Source: B18-G2 sp964432835 (GTDB lineage Archaea > Thermoplasmatota > E2 > DHVEG-1 > B18-G2). Taken from it: a stretch of 30,945 nt of DNA. The notes under the pieces are model-generated. The model did not search any database and had not been told where the DNA came from. It saw nothing but the letters and a program-made list of their open reading frames with translations. The translations under genes and the position numbers were made by a program. The stretch lies in NCBI GenBank assembly GCA_964432835.1, contig CAYSPA010000004.1, positions 1 through 30,945 on the forward strand, written 5' to 3'. Numbering within the stretch: the first letter of the stretch is position 1; each line of letters begins with the position of its first letter. This document shows, one piece after another, positions 23,370 to 30,257 of this stretch.

Positions 23370-24066
23370 TTGAACGTTCTTTTTGGAGATTGTCCAGATA
23401 CCAAATCAGTCCATGTTTTTTCATCTCCTTTACCCCCGTATCCTTGAGAGCAACATCCCCCCTCCGGATGGAGAATTTTTCCAGAGTTTTAAACAACTGT
23501 TTCCTGAGAAAGGGCACGTCGATGTCTCCGGAATATGCTTTAAGAAATCTTTTGCAGAGTTCGAATTTTTCTTCCGTGAATTCCGGATGAGTTGTCAGTA
23601 TGGATATACAGATCTCTGCAATATCCTCCTCTGCTCTACCTTTCCTGCTCTCCTCAAAATCCACACCATATATCTCCCCTTTGTAATCCAAAATAAAATT
23701 TCTTAGTATAGAATCCCCTCTTACCATCTGTTTATCTTTCAACAGGAGATGAAAATCAGAAAACCATCTGGCCAGTTTTTCGATGATTCTGAGGTTATGA
23801 GTGATGTCATACTCAGTAGAATTCACGAGGTCACACAGGTTTTTCCCTTCTATAAATTCCATCACGAGCATCCTGCGCCGGCGGTCTATGCTATGAATCC
23901 TCGGAACATTCAATCTGTCTTTTAACAGGTCAAGCATCTTGTACTCTCTATCCAGAGATTCCGATGAGGAGAATATTTTGAGCACCTTTGTTTCCCCATT
24001 TACTCTAACTCTGTAGACCCCGTTCTTTCTGCTTTTGAACCGTTCCAAAAGTTCAAATTCAGACAT
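23365..24066 (-). CDS. Protein-kinase-fold protein with altered catalytic motifs
   Basis: The protein has 233 residues. Features of the kinase fold in order are a nucleotide-loop-like YRVRVNGETKVLKIF (Lys in the VLK position), REYKMLDLL (helix C Glu), RMLVMEFIEGKNL (hinge), VRGDSILRNFILDYKG (catalytic loop with Asp and Asn, but Arg where HGD kinases have His), and IYGVDFEESRKG (DFG-like Asp with Glu in place of Gly). This is closest in style to the RIO/Bud32/LPS-kinase and APH groups, but I cannot assign a substrate. It starts 8 nt inside the end of the exported-domain gene, so the two are co-translated. The role in this redox neighbourhood is unknown. Confidence 0.65.
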   Translation of the reverse strand: MSEFELLERFKSRKNGVYRVRVNGETKVLKIFSSSESLDREYKMLDLLKDRLNVPRIHSIDRRRRMLVMEFIEGKNLCDLVNSTEYDITHNLRIIEKLARWFSDFHLLLKDKQMVRGDSILRNFILDYKGEIYGVDFEESRKGRAEEDIAEICISILTTHPEFTEEKFELCKRFLKAYSGDIDVPFLRKQLFKTLEKFSIRRGDVALKDTGVKEMKKHGLIWYLDNLQKERSI

Positions 24067-24634
24067 TTATCTTGATAGAGACCACATTTTTGACCCAGAG
24101 AGAGGATGAAGTGATGTATCCCTCATCGCTCACAAATGCTATCCTCAATGGTCCCTCATCCTCACCGAGAGCATCTCCATCTTTTTCGTAAGCCACTATC
24201 ATGGTGAGATTTCCCGTTCCCAAATAACTCCCGTTTTCGCTGTAGATATCGACTTTTCCTTTGATGGTATCTATCGAGAAGTTCTTCGTATAACCATCAC
24301 TTGCAATGACCGTTATGGAGTAATTCCCTGGAAGAGAAAATTCCTGGAGAAGATTTTTTATCGGAATCCCTTTATAGAGATTTGGTCCAACGGTTACGTT
24401 GTTTTTCTTGATGTAGCCACCATATCCGGAGACACTCGTCATCGATTTTAGCTCATCCATCGTGTATTTCCTGACCTCGTTTCCATATTCCACGGTCAGT
24501 GCATACTCTACCGTTGCCGACCCCTCCTCTTCTCCCTGATGGGGTAGACTCACGTATACATAGGCACCTACGGCCGCGATAAAGATGGCTATGAATACGG
24601 CAGTTACGACCTTATCACCGCTCTCCCCCGCCAT
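24059..24634 (-). CDS. Exported protein with a molybdopterin-binding-like (SUOX fold) domain, 2
   Basis: The protein has 191 residues. The N-terminus has one hydrophobic helix (VVTAVFIAIFIAAVGAYVYV) without a clear cleavage site, so it is probably an anchor. The outer domain has TVEYGNEVRKYTMDELKSM, LYKGIPIKNLLQEF, YSITVIASDGYTKNFSID, EDEGPLRIAFVSDEG and WVKNVVSIKI, which is the order seen in oxidoreductase molybdopterin-binding domains, including the GPLR motif. No candidate cofactor Cys is present: the protein has no cysteine. It is a longer relative of the protein at 22928-23338. Several NxS/T sequons fit an extracellular location. Confidence 0.6.
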   Translation of the reverse strand: MAGESGDKVVTAVFIAIFIAAVGAYVYVSLPHQGEEEGSATVEYALTVEYGNEVRKYTMDELKSMTSVSGYGGYIKKNNVTVGPNLYKGIPIKNLLQEFSLPGNYSITVIASDGYTKNFSIDTIKGKVDIYSENGSYLGTGNLTMIVAYEKDGDALGEDEGPLRIAFVSDEGYITSSSLWVKNVVSIKINV

Positions 24635-24658
24635 GTTTACATCTTAAAGGAAAACAAC

Positions 24659-24666
24659 TTTTAAAA
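24659..24666. promoter_or_regulatory. Palindromic TATA box shared by two divergent leaderless genes
   Basis: TTTTAAAA is its own reverse complement. Its centre is about 24-25 nt from the DUF72 ATG on the plus strand (24687) and about 28 nt from the exported-protein ATG on the minus strand (24634). Neither start has a convincing ribosome-binding site. One element may therefore serve both directions. A second TTTTTAAAA at about 24676-24684 is too close to the plus ATG to serve it. Confidence 0.5.
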
Positions 24667-24686
24667 CTTATTGGATTTTTAAAACG

Positions 24687-25436
24687 ATGATCAAAATTGG
24701 ATGTTGTGGATTTGCTAAGGGAAAAAAGGAGTATTTCAAACATTTCAAGCTCGTTGAGATTCAGCAGACTTTTTACAGGATATTGCCCGAGAATACTTTG
24801 GAGAAATGGCGCCGGGAGGCGCCCGATGATTTTGAGTTTTCTGTAAAAGCTTTTCAGGGAATCTCTCATCCGGTGAGCAGTCCAACCTGGAGAAGAAGCG
24901 GGTTGGAGTTAAGAGGAGATGAAAGATACGGTAATCTTCAACCCAGTAAAGAAGTCATGGAATCGTGGGAAATAACGAGAAGGGTTTGTGATATTTTGAA
25001 AGCCAGGATATGCATCATACAATTGCCCAAGAGATTCAAGGACAGTGAAGAGAATATAAAAAATGCGACAGAATTCTTCTCGAATATTGACAGGGGTGAT
25101 TTGGAGATAGCGGTTGAATTGAGAGGCTGGAAGGATGAGAATGTAGAAAGATTGTGCAGAGAATTTGATTTGATAGATTGCAGGGACCCTTTTGCATCGA
25201 GACCCACCTGTTTTGGAAAAAAGAATATAGCTTACTTGAGGTTGCACGGCTCTCCACCGGGAGCAAGGATGTATAATTACAGATACACCGATAAGGATCT
25301 GCAGGTACTGCTAGATATCGTAAGAGAAATGAGGGTAAGAGAAAGTTACATCCTGTTTAATAACATTTACATGTTTGACGATGCCCTGAGATTCCGGAAA
25401 CTGGTTGAACAGAGCAATCCCATTATCACACCATAA
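24687..25436 (+). CDS. DUF72 family protein (YecE-like, TIM-barrel fold)
   Basis: The protein has 249 residues. DUF72 features are visible: the opening IKIGCCGFAKGKKEYFKHF, LVEIQQTFYRILPENTLEKWRREAPDDFEFSVKAFQGISHP, CIIQLPKRF, IAVELRGW, and the ending AYLRLHGSPPG, YILFNNIYMFDDAL. Homologues fold as TIM barrels; their biochemical role is not established, although iron-sulfur or nucleic-acid roles have been proposed. It is a single-gene unit with its own divergent promoter. It is followed by the non-coding stretch up to 25907. Confidence 0.88.
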   Translation: MIKIGCCGFAKGKKEYFKHFKLVEIQQTFYRILPENTLEKWRREAPDDFEFSVKAFQGISHPVSSPTWRRSGLELRGDERYGNLQPSKEVMESWEITRRVCDILKARICIIQLPKRFKDSEENIKNATEFFSNIDRGDLEIAVELRGWKDENVERLCREFDLIDCRDPFASRPTCFGKKNIAYLRLHGSPPGARMYNYRYTDKDLQVLLDIVREMRVRESYILFNNIYMFDDALRFRKLVEQSNPIITP

Positions 25437-25438
25437 CA

Positions 25439-25560
25439 GTTTCTGCATTGTGAAACCTATCAGACGGGATTCCACAAAAAGTAGTGGGGGAGGGATGGGA
25501 CAGGTGAGGAGGGAACCCTGCATGTGCCCACCTTAGGGCGCTCCAATTTACATGCAGGTT
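25439..25560 (+). other. G-rich run and 9-bp hairpin after the DUF72 gene
   Basis: After the DUF72 stop there is a GTTTC/GAAAC hairpin (25439-25456). It is followed by a G-rich run (25486-25513: runs of five, three, three and three G with short G pairs between), which could form a G-quadruplex with one long loop. A perfect 9-bp inverted repeat follows, CCTGCATGT (25517-25525) with ACATGCAGG (25550-25558), and an inner GCCC/GGGC pair. T-rich sequence (TTGTTTTCATTT) comes directly after, so this hairpin may mark the end of the DUF72 transcript. Confidence 0.4.
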
Positions 25561-25604
25561 GTTTTCATTTGATCCTCGTTTACACGGATATATCAACCCA
25601 AGAG

Positions 25605-25646
25605 TTTATAAATTGGGGGACCCCCCTTTCCATCTCATTTATAAAT
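25605..25646 (+). promoter_or_regulatory. Two TATA boxes upstream of the putative structured RNA
   Basis: TTTATAAATT (25605-25614) and the palindromic ATTTATAAAT (25637-25646) flank a GGGGG-A-CCCCC run. The second predicts transcription from about 25668, immediately before the first hairpin of the candidate RNA. No ORF begins there, so these boxes need another explanation than a protein gene. Confidence 0.45.
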
Positions 25647-25664
25647 TTTTCTACCACGGTGGGG

Positions 25665-25835
25665 AGAGTGTGGTTCAGGTCTTAATCAACTAGACACCTT
25701 GAATGTATAGAACCATTTTCTCATGAGACCCTTTGTAAATGGTATTTCAGATTGAAGATATCACCGTAGCCCACCGGATTAGCGTTAAAACATGGACTAC
25801 GGCACGGTGTGCCATCTACAATCTATGCTGAAGGC
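25665..25835 (+). ncRNA. Putative structured non-coding RNA
   Basis: No convincing ORF is present, but successive helices can be drawn. H1: TTCA-GG-TCT (25674-25682) with AGA-CC-TGAA (25692-25703), with small bulges. H2: ACCATTT (25712-25718) with AAATGGT (25737-25743), perfect. H3: AGATTG-A-AGAT (25749-25759) with ATCT-A-CAATCT (25814-25824), 10 bp around one A-A mismatch. H3 encloses CCGTAG (25764-25769) with CTACGG (25797-25802) and a small hairpin GGCAC/GTGCC (25801-25813), giving a three-way junction of 76 nt. CACCG/CGGTG offers a competing pairing. A TATA box sits at the right distance upstream. It does not match tRNA, SRP RNA, RNase P RNA or a riboswitch that I know. It could instead be a leader of the histidine kinase, but that gene has its own TATA at 25874. 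Confidence 0.4.
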
Positions 25836-25873
25836 GAAAAAAGTCAATAGTCTCACCCGCATTTGCAGAAAAG

Positions 25874-25883
25874 TTTTATATTT
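25874..25883 (+). promoter_or_regulatory. TATA box of the histidine kinase operon
   Basis: TTTTATATTT is centred about 29 nt before ATG 25908. This favours a leaderless start there over the TTG at 25863, which lies upstream of the box. Confidence 0.5.
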
Positions 25884-25907
25884 CACACACCTATTTGGAT
25901 ACGAGGG

Positions 25908-28322
25908 ATGGGAATAAATACACTTAAGTCCACGCTATCAAGAAGGCTTTCCCTGATTTCAAACCACAAAGATGATGAGGCAGATGGCTGCGGCGCCCTT
26001 CCAGACGAAAACATCATAGAGCTCAATAAAAGAAAACTGACCAGAATGGTGAAAGAGCAACATCTGATCCTCGAAAATATTCCCATAATGGTGTATCTGA
26101 AAGATGATAAGGGGAGATTCATCAGAATAAACAGGGCTTTTCACAGTTTTATATGCAGATACATCGGAAAGATAGATAGAGAGAGCATATCGGGAAAGAG
26201 AGAGTCTGACATATTTCCGGAAAACATGGCTATGCTCTTTCTCGAGGATAAAGAAGTTTTGAAAACCGGAAAGAGAAAGATGGGTATCGTCAGGGGACTC
26301 AATATAAAAGGGAAGACGATATGGTTAGGGCTTGATAAAATACCTTTGATTTCCAATGGAAAAGTAGAGGGTCTCATGGGTGTTCTCAAAGATGTAACCG
26401 ATTACATAGAAAGAGAAAAATCTCTCAGAGAAAGCAAGGATAGGTTTGAGACTCTCGCAGAAACGTCACCATTTGCAATATTTGTTTTTCAAATCGAAAA
26501 GGTAGTTTACGCAAATGGTACAGCAGAGAAGATTACAGGTTTTAGAAGGGATGAAATAGTGGGTGGAAAGTTCTGGGATTTCGTCCATCCAGATTACAGG
26601 GATATTGTTAGAGTAAGGGAACTGGACAGGCAGAGAGGAAAGGATATCCGTCCTTATGAGTGTAAGATTGTTACAAAAAGTGGGGAGGAAAAATGGTTGC
26701 AGATAACTGGGAACAGGATAATATGGGAGGGTATGCCGGCGGGAATAATCACGGCGATAGATATAACGACGATCAAGATAGCTGAAGAGTCTCTCAGAGA
26801 AAGCGAGAAAAAGTTCCGAACGCTCGCGGAGTGCTCACCCCTCGACATCGCGGTTGTGCAGGATGGAAGAATCGTTTACACGAATTTTGAGAAAGCACTG
26901 GTTACGGGATACAGCAGGGAAAAAATGCTTTCCATGGATTTTCTGGACATTGTACACCCAGACTTCAGGAAAATGGTTACAGAGAAATACAGGAACATCA
27001 TCTCGGGTAAACATGTTTCACCATTCGAATGCAAACTTCTGGATAAAAATGGAAAAGAAAAATGGGTTCTGCTAAGTGGAAGCCTGATAAAGTGGAACGG
27101 TGAACCATCCATTTTGGTAATTATTCTGGATATAACTGACAGGAAAAGAGCAGAGGAAGAAGCTTTAAAGGCGAAAAAGCGACTCGAGAACATCCTGCAC
27201 GCGGTTGCTGATGGTATAAGGATTGTGGGTACGGATTACAAGGTGAAAATGATAAATCGCAGGATGGCGAGGATGGCGAGAGTGAAGATGGCAGAGGGAA
27301 CAGATATGGTCTGCAGCGAGATGTTCGGATGTGACCAGTGTGGAACAGATGAATGCTCTCTTCGCAGGGTGTTGAGGACTGGCAAATCATTTCAGACCGA
27401 AAGCCTGCGATTCACCAGAGATGGAAAGGCTATACCGTGCCTCCAGTATGTTACACCTCTTAGAGATACAGATGGAAACATAGTTGGAATAATAGAGGAC
27501 TTCAGAGATATAAGCATGATAAAGAGAACCGAGGAAAAACTCAGAAGAGCACATCAGATACTCAAGAAGAAAAACGAACAGCTTGAGAAACTGAACAGTC
27601 TCAAATCTCTGTTTTTAAACATAACGTCACACGAACTGAGAACACCCATGGCTGCGATAAAGGGTTATGCTCAACTTCTTGAAATGGATCTCTCCGATAA
27701 ACTGGACGAGAAACAGAAAAATATACTTCACACGATCGTGAGAAATATAGATAGACTTGATAGACTCATCAACGATATCCTCGATGTATCTAGATTAGAA
27801 TCGGGGACACTGAAGATAGTACCTGAAAAATGCAAGTTCGAAGAGATAATAGACCGTGCCATTGAGACCATGAGGGGACAGGCACAGGTGAAGGGTATAA
27901 AGATAGAAAAGATGGTGGAGTATGACTTGCCCGAACTTTTCATAGACAAATACAGGATGGAGCAGGTTGTGACAAATCTACTCAGTAACGCAATAAAGTT
28001 CTCCAACAGAAACAGCAGAATCATAGTGAGAGCAAGCAAGAAGGGAGATAAAGTTGTCCTCGAAATCCAGGACTTTGGTAGAGGAATCCCAAAGAACAAA
28101 TTAAAAAAGATATTCGAACCATTCTATCAGGTTGATTCAGGCATGGATAGAAAATTCGGCGGCGCCGGGCTCGGATTGACGATAGTAAAGGGTATAGTTG
28201 AAGCACACGGTGGGAATGTGGAGGTTGAAAGTAAGGTTAGAGAAGGGACAACATTCAGAATTATATTACCAACCAGATATATTGAGAAAGAAAGAAAGAT
28301 TGAGATTTTCTCCAGGAAGTGA
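25908..28322 (+). CDS. Cytosolic multi-PAS sensor histidine kinase
   Basis: The protein has 804 residues and no membrane helix. Four PAS domains lie at about 50-165, 180-290, 302-415 and 426-535, followed by a coiled linker. The HisKA domain has the phosphorylated His near 575 in ITSHELRTPMAAIKGYAQLL. The ATPase domain has NLLSNAIKFS (about 690), DFGRGIP (about 722) and GGAGLGLTIV (about 751). The fourth PAS has a cysteine cluster, CSEMFGCDQCGTDEC (about 468-482), of the kind found in some anaerobe PAS domains. That cluster could bind metal or an iron-sulfur cluster, which is inference. The next gene, a response regulator, overlaps or abuts its stop, so it is the likely phosphoacceptor. Confidence 0.92.
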   Translation: MGINTLKSTLSRRLSLISNHKDDEADGCGALPDENIIELNKRKLTRMVKEQHLILENIPIMVYLKDDKGRFIRINRAFHSFICRYIGKIDRESISGKRESDIFPENMAMLFLEDKEVLKTGKRKMGIVRGLNIKGKTIWLGLDKIPLISNGKVEGLMGVLKDVTDYIEREKSLRESKDRFETLAETSPFAIFVFQIEKVVYANGTAEKITGFRRDEIVGGKFWDFVHPDYRDIVRVRELDRQRGKDIRPYECKIVTKSGEEKWLQITGNRIIWEGMPAGIITAIDITTIKIAEESLRESEKKFRTLAECSPLDIAVVQDGRIVYTNFEKALVTGYSREKMLSMDFLDIVHPDFRKMVTEKYRNIISGKHVSPFECKLLDKNGKEKWVLLSGSLIKWNGEPSILVIILDITDRKRAEEEALKAKKRLENILHAVADGIRIVGTDYKVKMINRRMARMARVKMAEGTDMVCSEMFGCDQCGTDECSLRRVLRTGKSFQTESLRFTRDGKAIPCLQYVTPLRDTDGNIVGIIEDFRDISMIKRTEEKLRRAHQILKKKNEQLEKLNSLKSLFLNITSHELRTPMAAIKGYAQLLEMDLSDKLDEKQKNILHTIVRNIDRLDRLINDILDVSRLESGTLKIVPEKCKFEEIIDRAIETMRGQAQVKGIKIEKMVEYDLPELFIDKYRMEQVVTNLLSNAIKFSNRNSRIIVRASKKGDKVVLEIQDFGRGIPKNKLKKIFEPFYQVDSGMDRKFGGAGLGLTIVKGIVEAHGGNVEVESKVREGTTFRIILPTRYIEKERKIEIFSRK

Positions 28323-28327
28323 TAGCC

Positions 28328-28690
28328 ATGTCGAAGGTTATGGTTGTGGATGATGAGGAGGATTTGAGGAATCTTGTAAAGCTCGTTATGGAGAGAGAGG
28401 GCTTTGAGGTCGAAACTGCAGAGAACGGAAAGGATTTTCTGGAGAAGGTTTCAAAATTCAAACCCGACTTTGTGATACTCGATGTCATGATGCCAGGGCT
28501 CACAACAAAAGAGATCTTGGAGAAGTTGAAGGAGAAGAACGTGGACCCAAAGATCATGCTTTTAACAGTGGTGAGGTTTTCCGATGATGAAATCAAGAAA
28601 CTGGCAGAGAAGGGAAAGATAGTCGATTATCTTACTAAACCATTCGATGTTCCCGAATTGATTTCCACGGTTAAGAAACATGTGCAATGA
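28328..28690 (+). CDS. Single-domain response regulator
   Basis: The protein has 120 residues and is a receiver domain only. The acidic pair is in VMVVDDEED, the phosphoacceptor Asp in FVILDVMMPG (near 51), the conserved Thr in IMLLTVV (near 80), and the Lys in YLTKPFD (near 102). It has no DNA-binding or enzymatic output, so it acts by protein contact, CheY-like or as a relay. A GTG at 28319 would make a GTGA overlap with the kinase stop. I chose ATG 28328 because GGAAGTGAT lies just upstream and it begins at the usual domain edge. Its stop overlaps the next ATG (ATGA). Confidence 0.93.
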   Translation: MSKVMVVDDEEDLRNLVKLVMEREGFEVETAENGKDFLEKVSKFKPDFVILDVMMPGLTTKEILEKLKEKNVDPKIMLLTVVRFSDDEIKKLAEKGKIVDYLTKPFDVPELISTVKKHVQ

Positions 28691-28911
28691 TTGAAATGGA
28701 GACGGAAGAGACCATAAGTATAAACTACTGGAGGAACATAACCAACAAGGAACTCGATAAAATACTGGAGGAAGCGAAGGGTCTCATATTTCTCGTATAC
28801 AACACCGCGGAGATAAATGATATCATGGGTTTTCTGAAAAGATTCAGACCAAAAGAGGATATAGATATTCTCTATCTATCGTTGGTCAGAAGTTATTATC
28901 ACATAAAGATG
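28687..28911 (+). CDS. N-terminal part of an unrecognised alpha/beta protein, cut by the assembly gap
   Basis: The first 75 residues can be read before the run of N. The start overlaps the response-regulator stop as ATGA; an ATG three codons later is also possible. The pattern is strand-helix-strand-helix (KGLIFLVYNTAEINDIMGFL, then DIDILYLSLVRSYYHIKM), which would suit a Rossmann-like or RecA-like fold such as those of the small ATPase-like proteins found beside archaeal histidine kinases. I cannot name a family. Translational coupling suggests that it works with the kinase and regulator. Whether the fragment after the gap belongs to it cannot be decided, because 100 N is a conventional placeholder. 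Confidence 0.55.
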
Positions 28912-29011
28912 NNNNNNNNNNNNNNNNNNNNNNNNNNNNNNNNNNNNNNNNNNNNNNNNNNNNNNNNNNNNNNNNNNNNNNNNNNNNNNNNNNNNNNNNN
29001 NNNNNNNNNNN
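28912..29011. other. Assembly gap (100 N)
   Basis: Exactly 100 undetermined bases, the usual size given to a scaffold gap of unknown length. Reading frame and distance across it are not reliable. Confidence 0.98.
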
Positions 29012-29143
29012 GGGATAATGCATGATACGATGGTGATTCTGTACAATGATAGAGTCGGTCGCCTGAGATATTTGCCAAAACTTCACGCCGATCATATTAT
29101 CAGGATGGACGTGATAAAGGAAGAGCCGGAATGGAGAGGTTAA
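29012..29143 (+). CDS. C-terminal fragment after the gap
   Basis: Frame 2 of the sequence is open from the gap to a TAA at 29141-29143 and encodes 43 residues containing MHDTMVILYNDRVGRLRYLP and DHIIRMDVIKEEPEW. This is strand-rich and could be the end of the gene begun at 28687, with a consistent style and direction, or of another gene hidden in the gap. The ATP-NAD kinase ATG follows after one base, so it is co-transcribed. Confidence 0.5.
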   Translation, partial: GIMHDTMVILYNDRVGRLRYLPKLHADHIIRMDVIKEEPEWRG

Positions 29144-29144
29144 A

Positions 29145-30257
29145 ATGGAGATAGGATTCATAGTCAATCCCATAGCGGGAATGGGGGGAAGAGTTGGACT
29201 CAAGGGAACAGATGGAGTGGTAGATGAAGCTATAAGAAGAGGAGCAAGACCAGTGTCTCCAGAGAGAGCAAAGGAGATGCTGAAGTACTTCAGAGAGATT
29301 TGTGACAGAAAGGTCAAATGGGTCACCTGCTCGGGAGATATGGGCGAGAGCGAACTCAGAGAGGCTGGCTTCGATGATATCGAAGTAATCTACAGTCCAG
29401 AATACCCAACAACCGCCGATGATACAAGGAAAGCATGTGAGTTGATGATGGAGAGAGTTGATATTATCGTTTTCTGCGGCGGCGATGGCACAGCCAGGGA
29501 TATAGCAGAGATAACAGATATGAAAAAACCGATACTCGGCATACCTTCTGGGGTGAAGATGCACTCAGGGGTATTTGGAATAAATCCCAAAGCCACCGCA
29601 AAATCCCTCTGCGAGTATCTGGAAGGAAATCTGGATATTGGAGAGGTTGAGATTCTGGATCTGGATGAGGAGCTTTACAGGAAGGGTGAGTGGAAGGTGA
29701 AACTCTATGGTGTTGCTCTTGGACTTATAGAGCCCACCTATATCCAATCGGGAAAGGCAACATTTGAATCGGTCAGCGATGAGGAGATGAAGGAAGAGAT
29801 AGCAGAGCATATCGCTGAGGTGATGAAGGAAGAGGAAAATACACTTTTTATTCTTGGCTCCGGAAGCACGCTCTACAGAATAGGGAAGAAGATTGGCATA
29901 GATAAGACCCTTCTTGGTATAGATGCGGTTTACAGAATGAAACAGGTTGGAAAGGATCTTGATGAAAAGGGTCTGCTGGAACTGATAGAGAGATACAGAA
30001 AAGCCAAACTCATCGTCAGCCCAATAGGGGCGCAGGGTTTCATTCTGGGCAGAGGAAATCTCCAGATCAGCCCAGAGGTCGTGAGAAGGATAGGAATAGA
30101 GAACATAATCGTCGTGGCAACGCCATCAAAACTTTCATCCACACCTTTCCTGAGAGTGGATACGGGCGATGAGGAACTGGATAGAGAGTTCTATCAGAAA
30201 AGATATATGATTGTCGTTACAGGATACAGGATCATGAAGGCTGTAAAGATTCAATAA
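29145..30257 (+). CDS. ATP-NAD kinase family protein (COG3199)
   Basis: The protein has 370 residues. It opens with IGFIVNPIAGMGGRVGLKGTDG, the signature of the AcoX/COG3199 branch of NAD kinases. The diacylglycerol kinase/NAD kinase motif GGDGTARD is at about 109-116, followed by ILGIPSGVKMHSGVFGINP. Later parts (FILGSGSTLYRI, LLGIDAVY, IVSPIGAQGFILGRGN) match the longer COG3199 type, which is about 340-370 residues. It probably phosphorylates NAD+ or a related nucleotide; proteins of this branch are less well characterised than classical NadK. It closes the kinase/regulator operon and overlaps the converging beta-helix gene by 7 nt. Confidence 0.85.
   Translation: MEIGFIVNPIAGMGGRVGLKGTDGVVDEAIRRGARPVSPERAKEMLKYFREICDRKVKWVTCSGDMGESELREAGFDDIEVIYSPEYPTTADDTRKACELMMERVDIIVFCGGDGTARDIAEITDMKKPILGIPSGVKMHSGVFGINPKATAKSLCEYLEGNLDIGEVEILDLDEELYRKGEWKVKLYGVALGLIEPTYIQSGKATFESVSDEEMKEEIAEHIAEVMKEEENTLFILGSGSTLYRIGKKIGIDKTLLGIDAVYRMKQVGKDLDEKGLLELIERYRKAKLIVSPIGAQGFILGRGNLQISPEVVRRIGIENIIVVATPSKLSSTPFLRVDTGDEELDREFYQKRYMIVVTGYRIMKAVKIQ

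Noticed and set aside
25439..25470. CRISPR repeat remnant (GTTTC...GAAAC)
   Set aside because: The short hairpin ending in GAAAC is not repeated anywhere nearby, and no spacer-repeat periodicity exists.
25437..25907. RNase P RNA, SRP RNA, C/D box RNA or known riboswitch
   Set aside because: The diagnostic conserved segments of these RNAs (for example GAGGAAAGTCC, the SRP domain IV GGAAGGAAGCA type, or paired C and D boxes) were looked for and not found.
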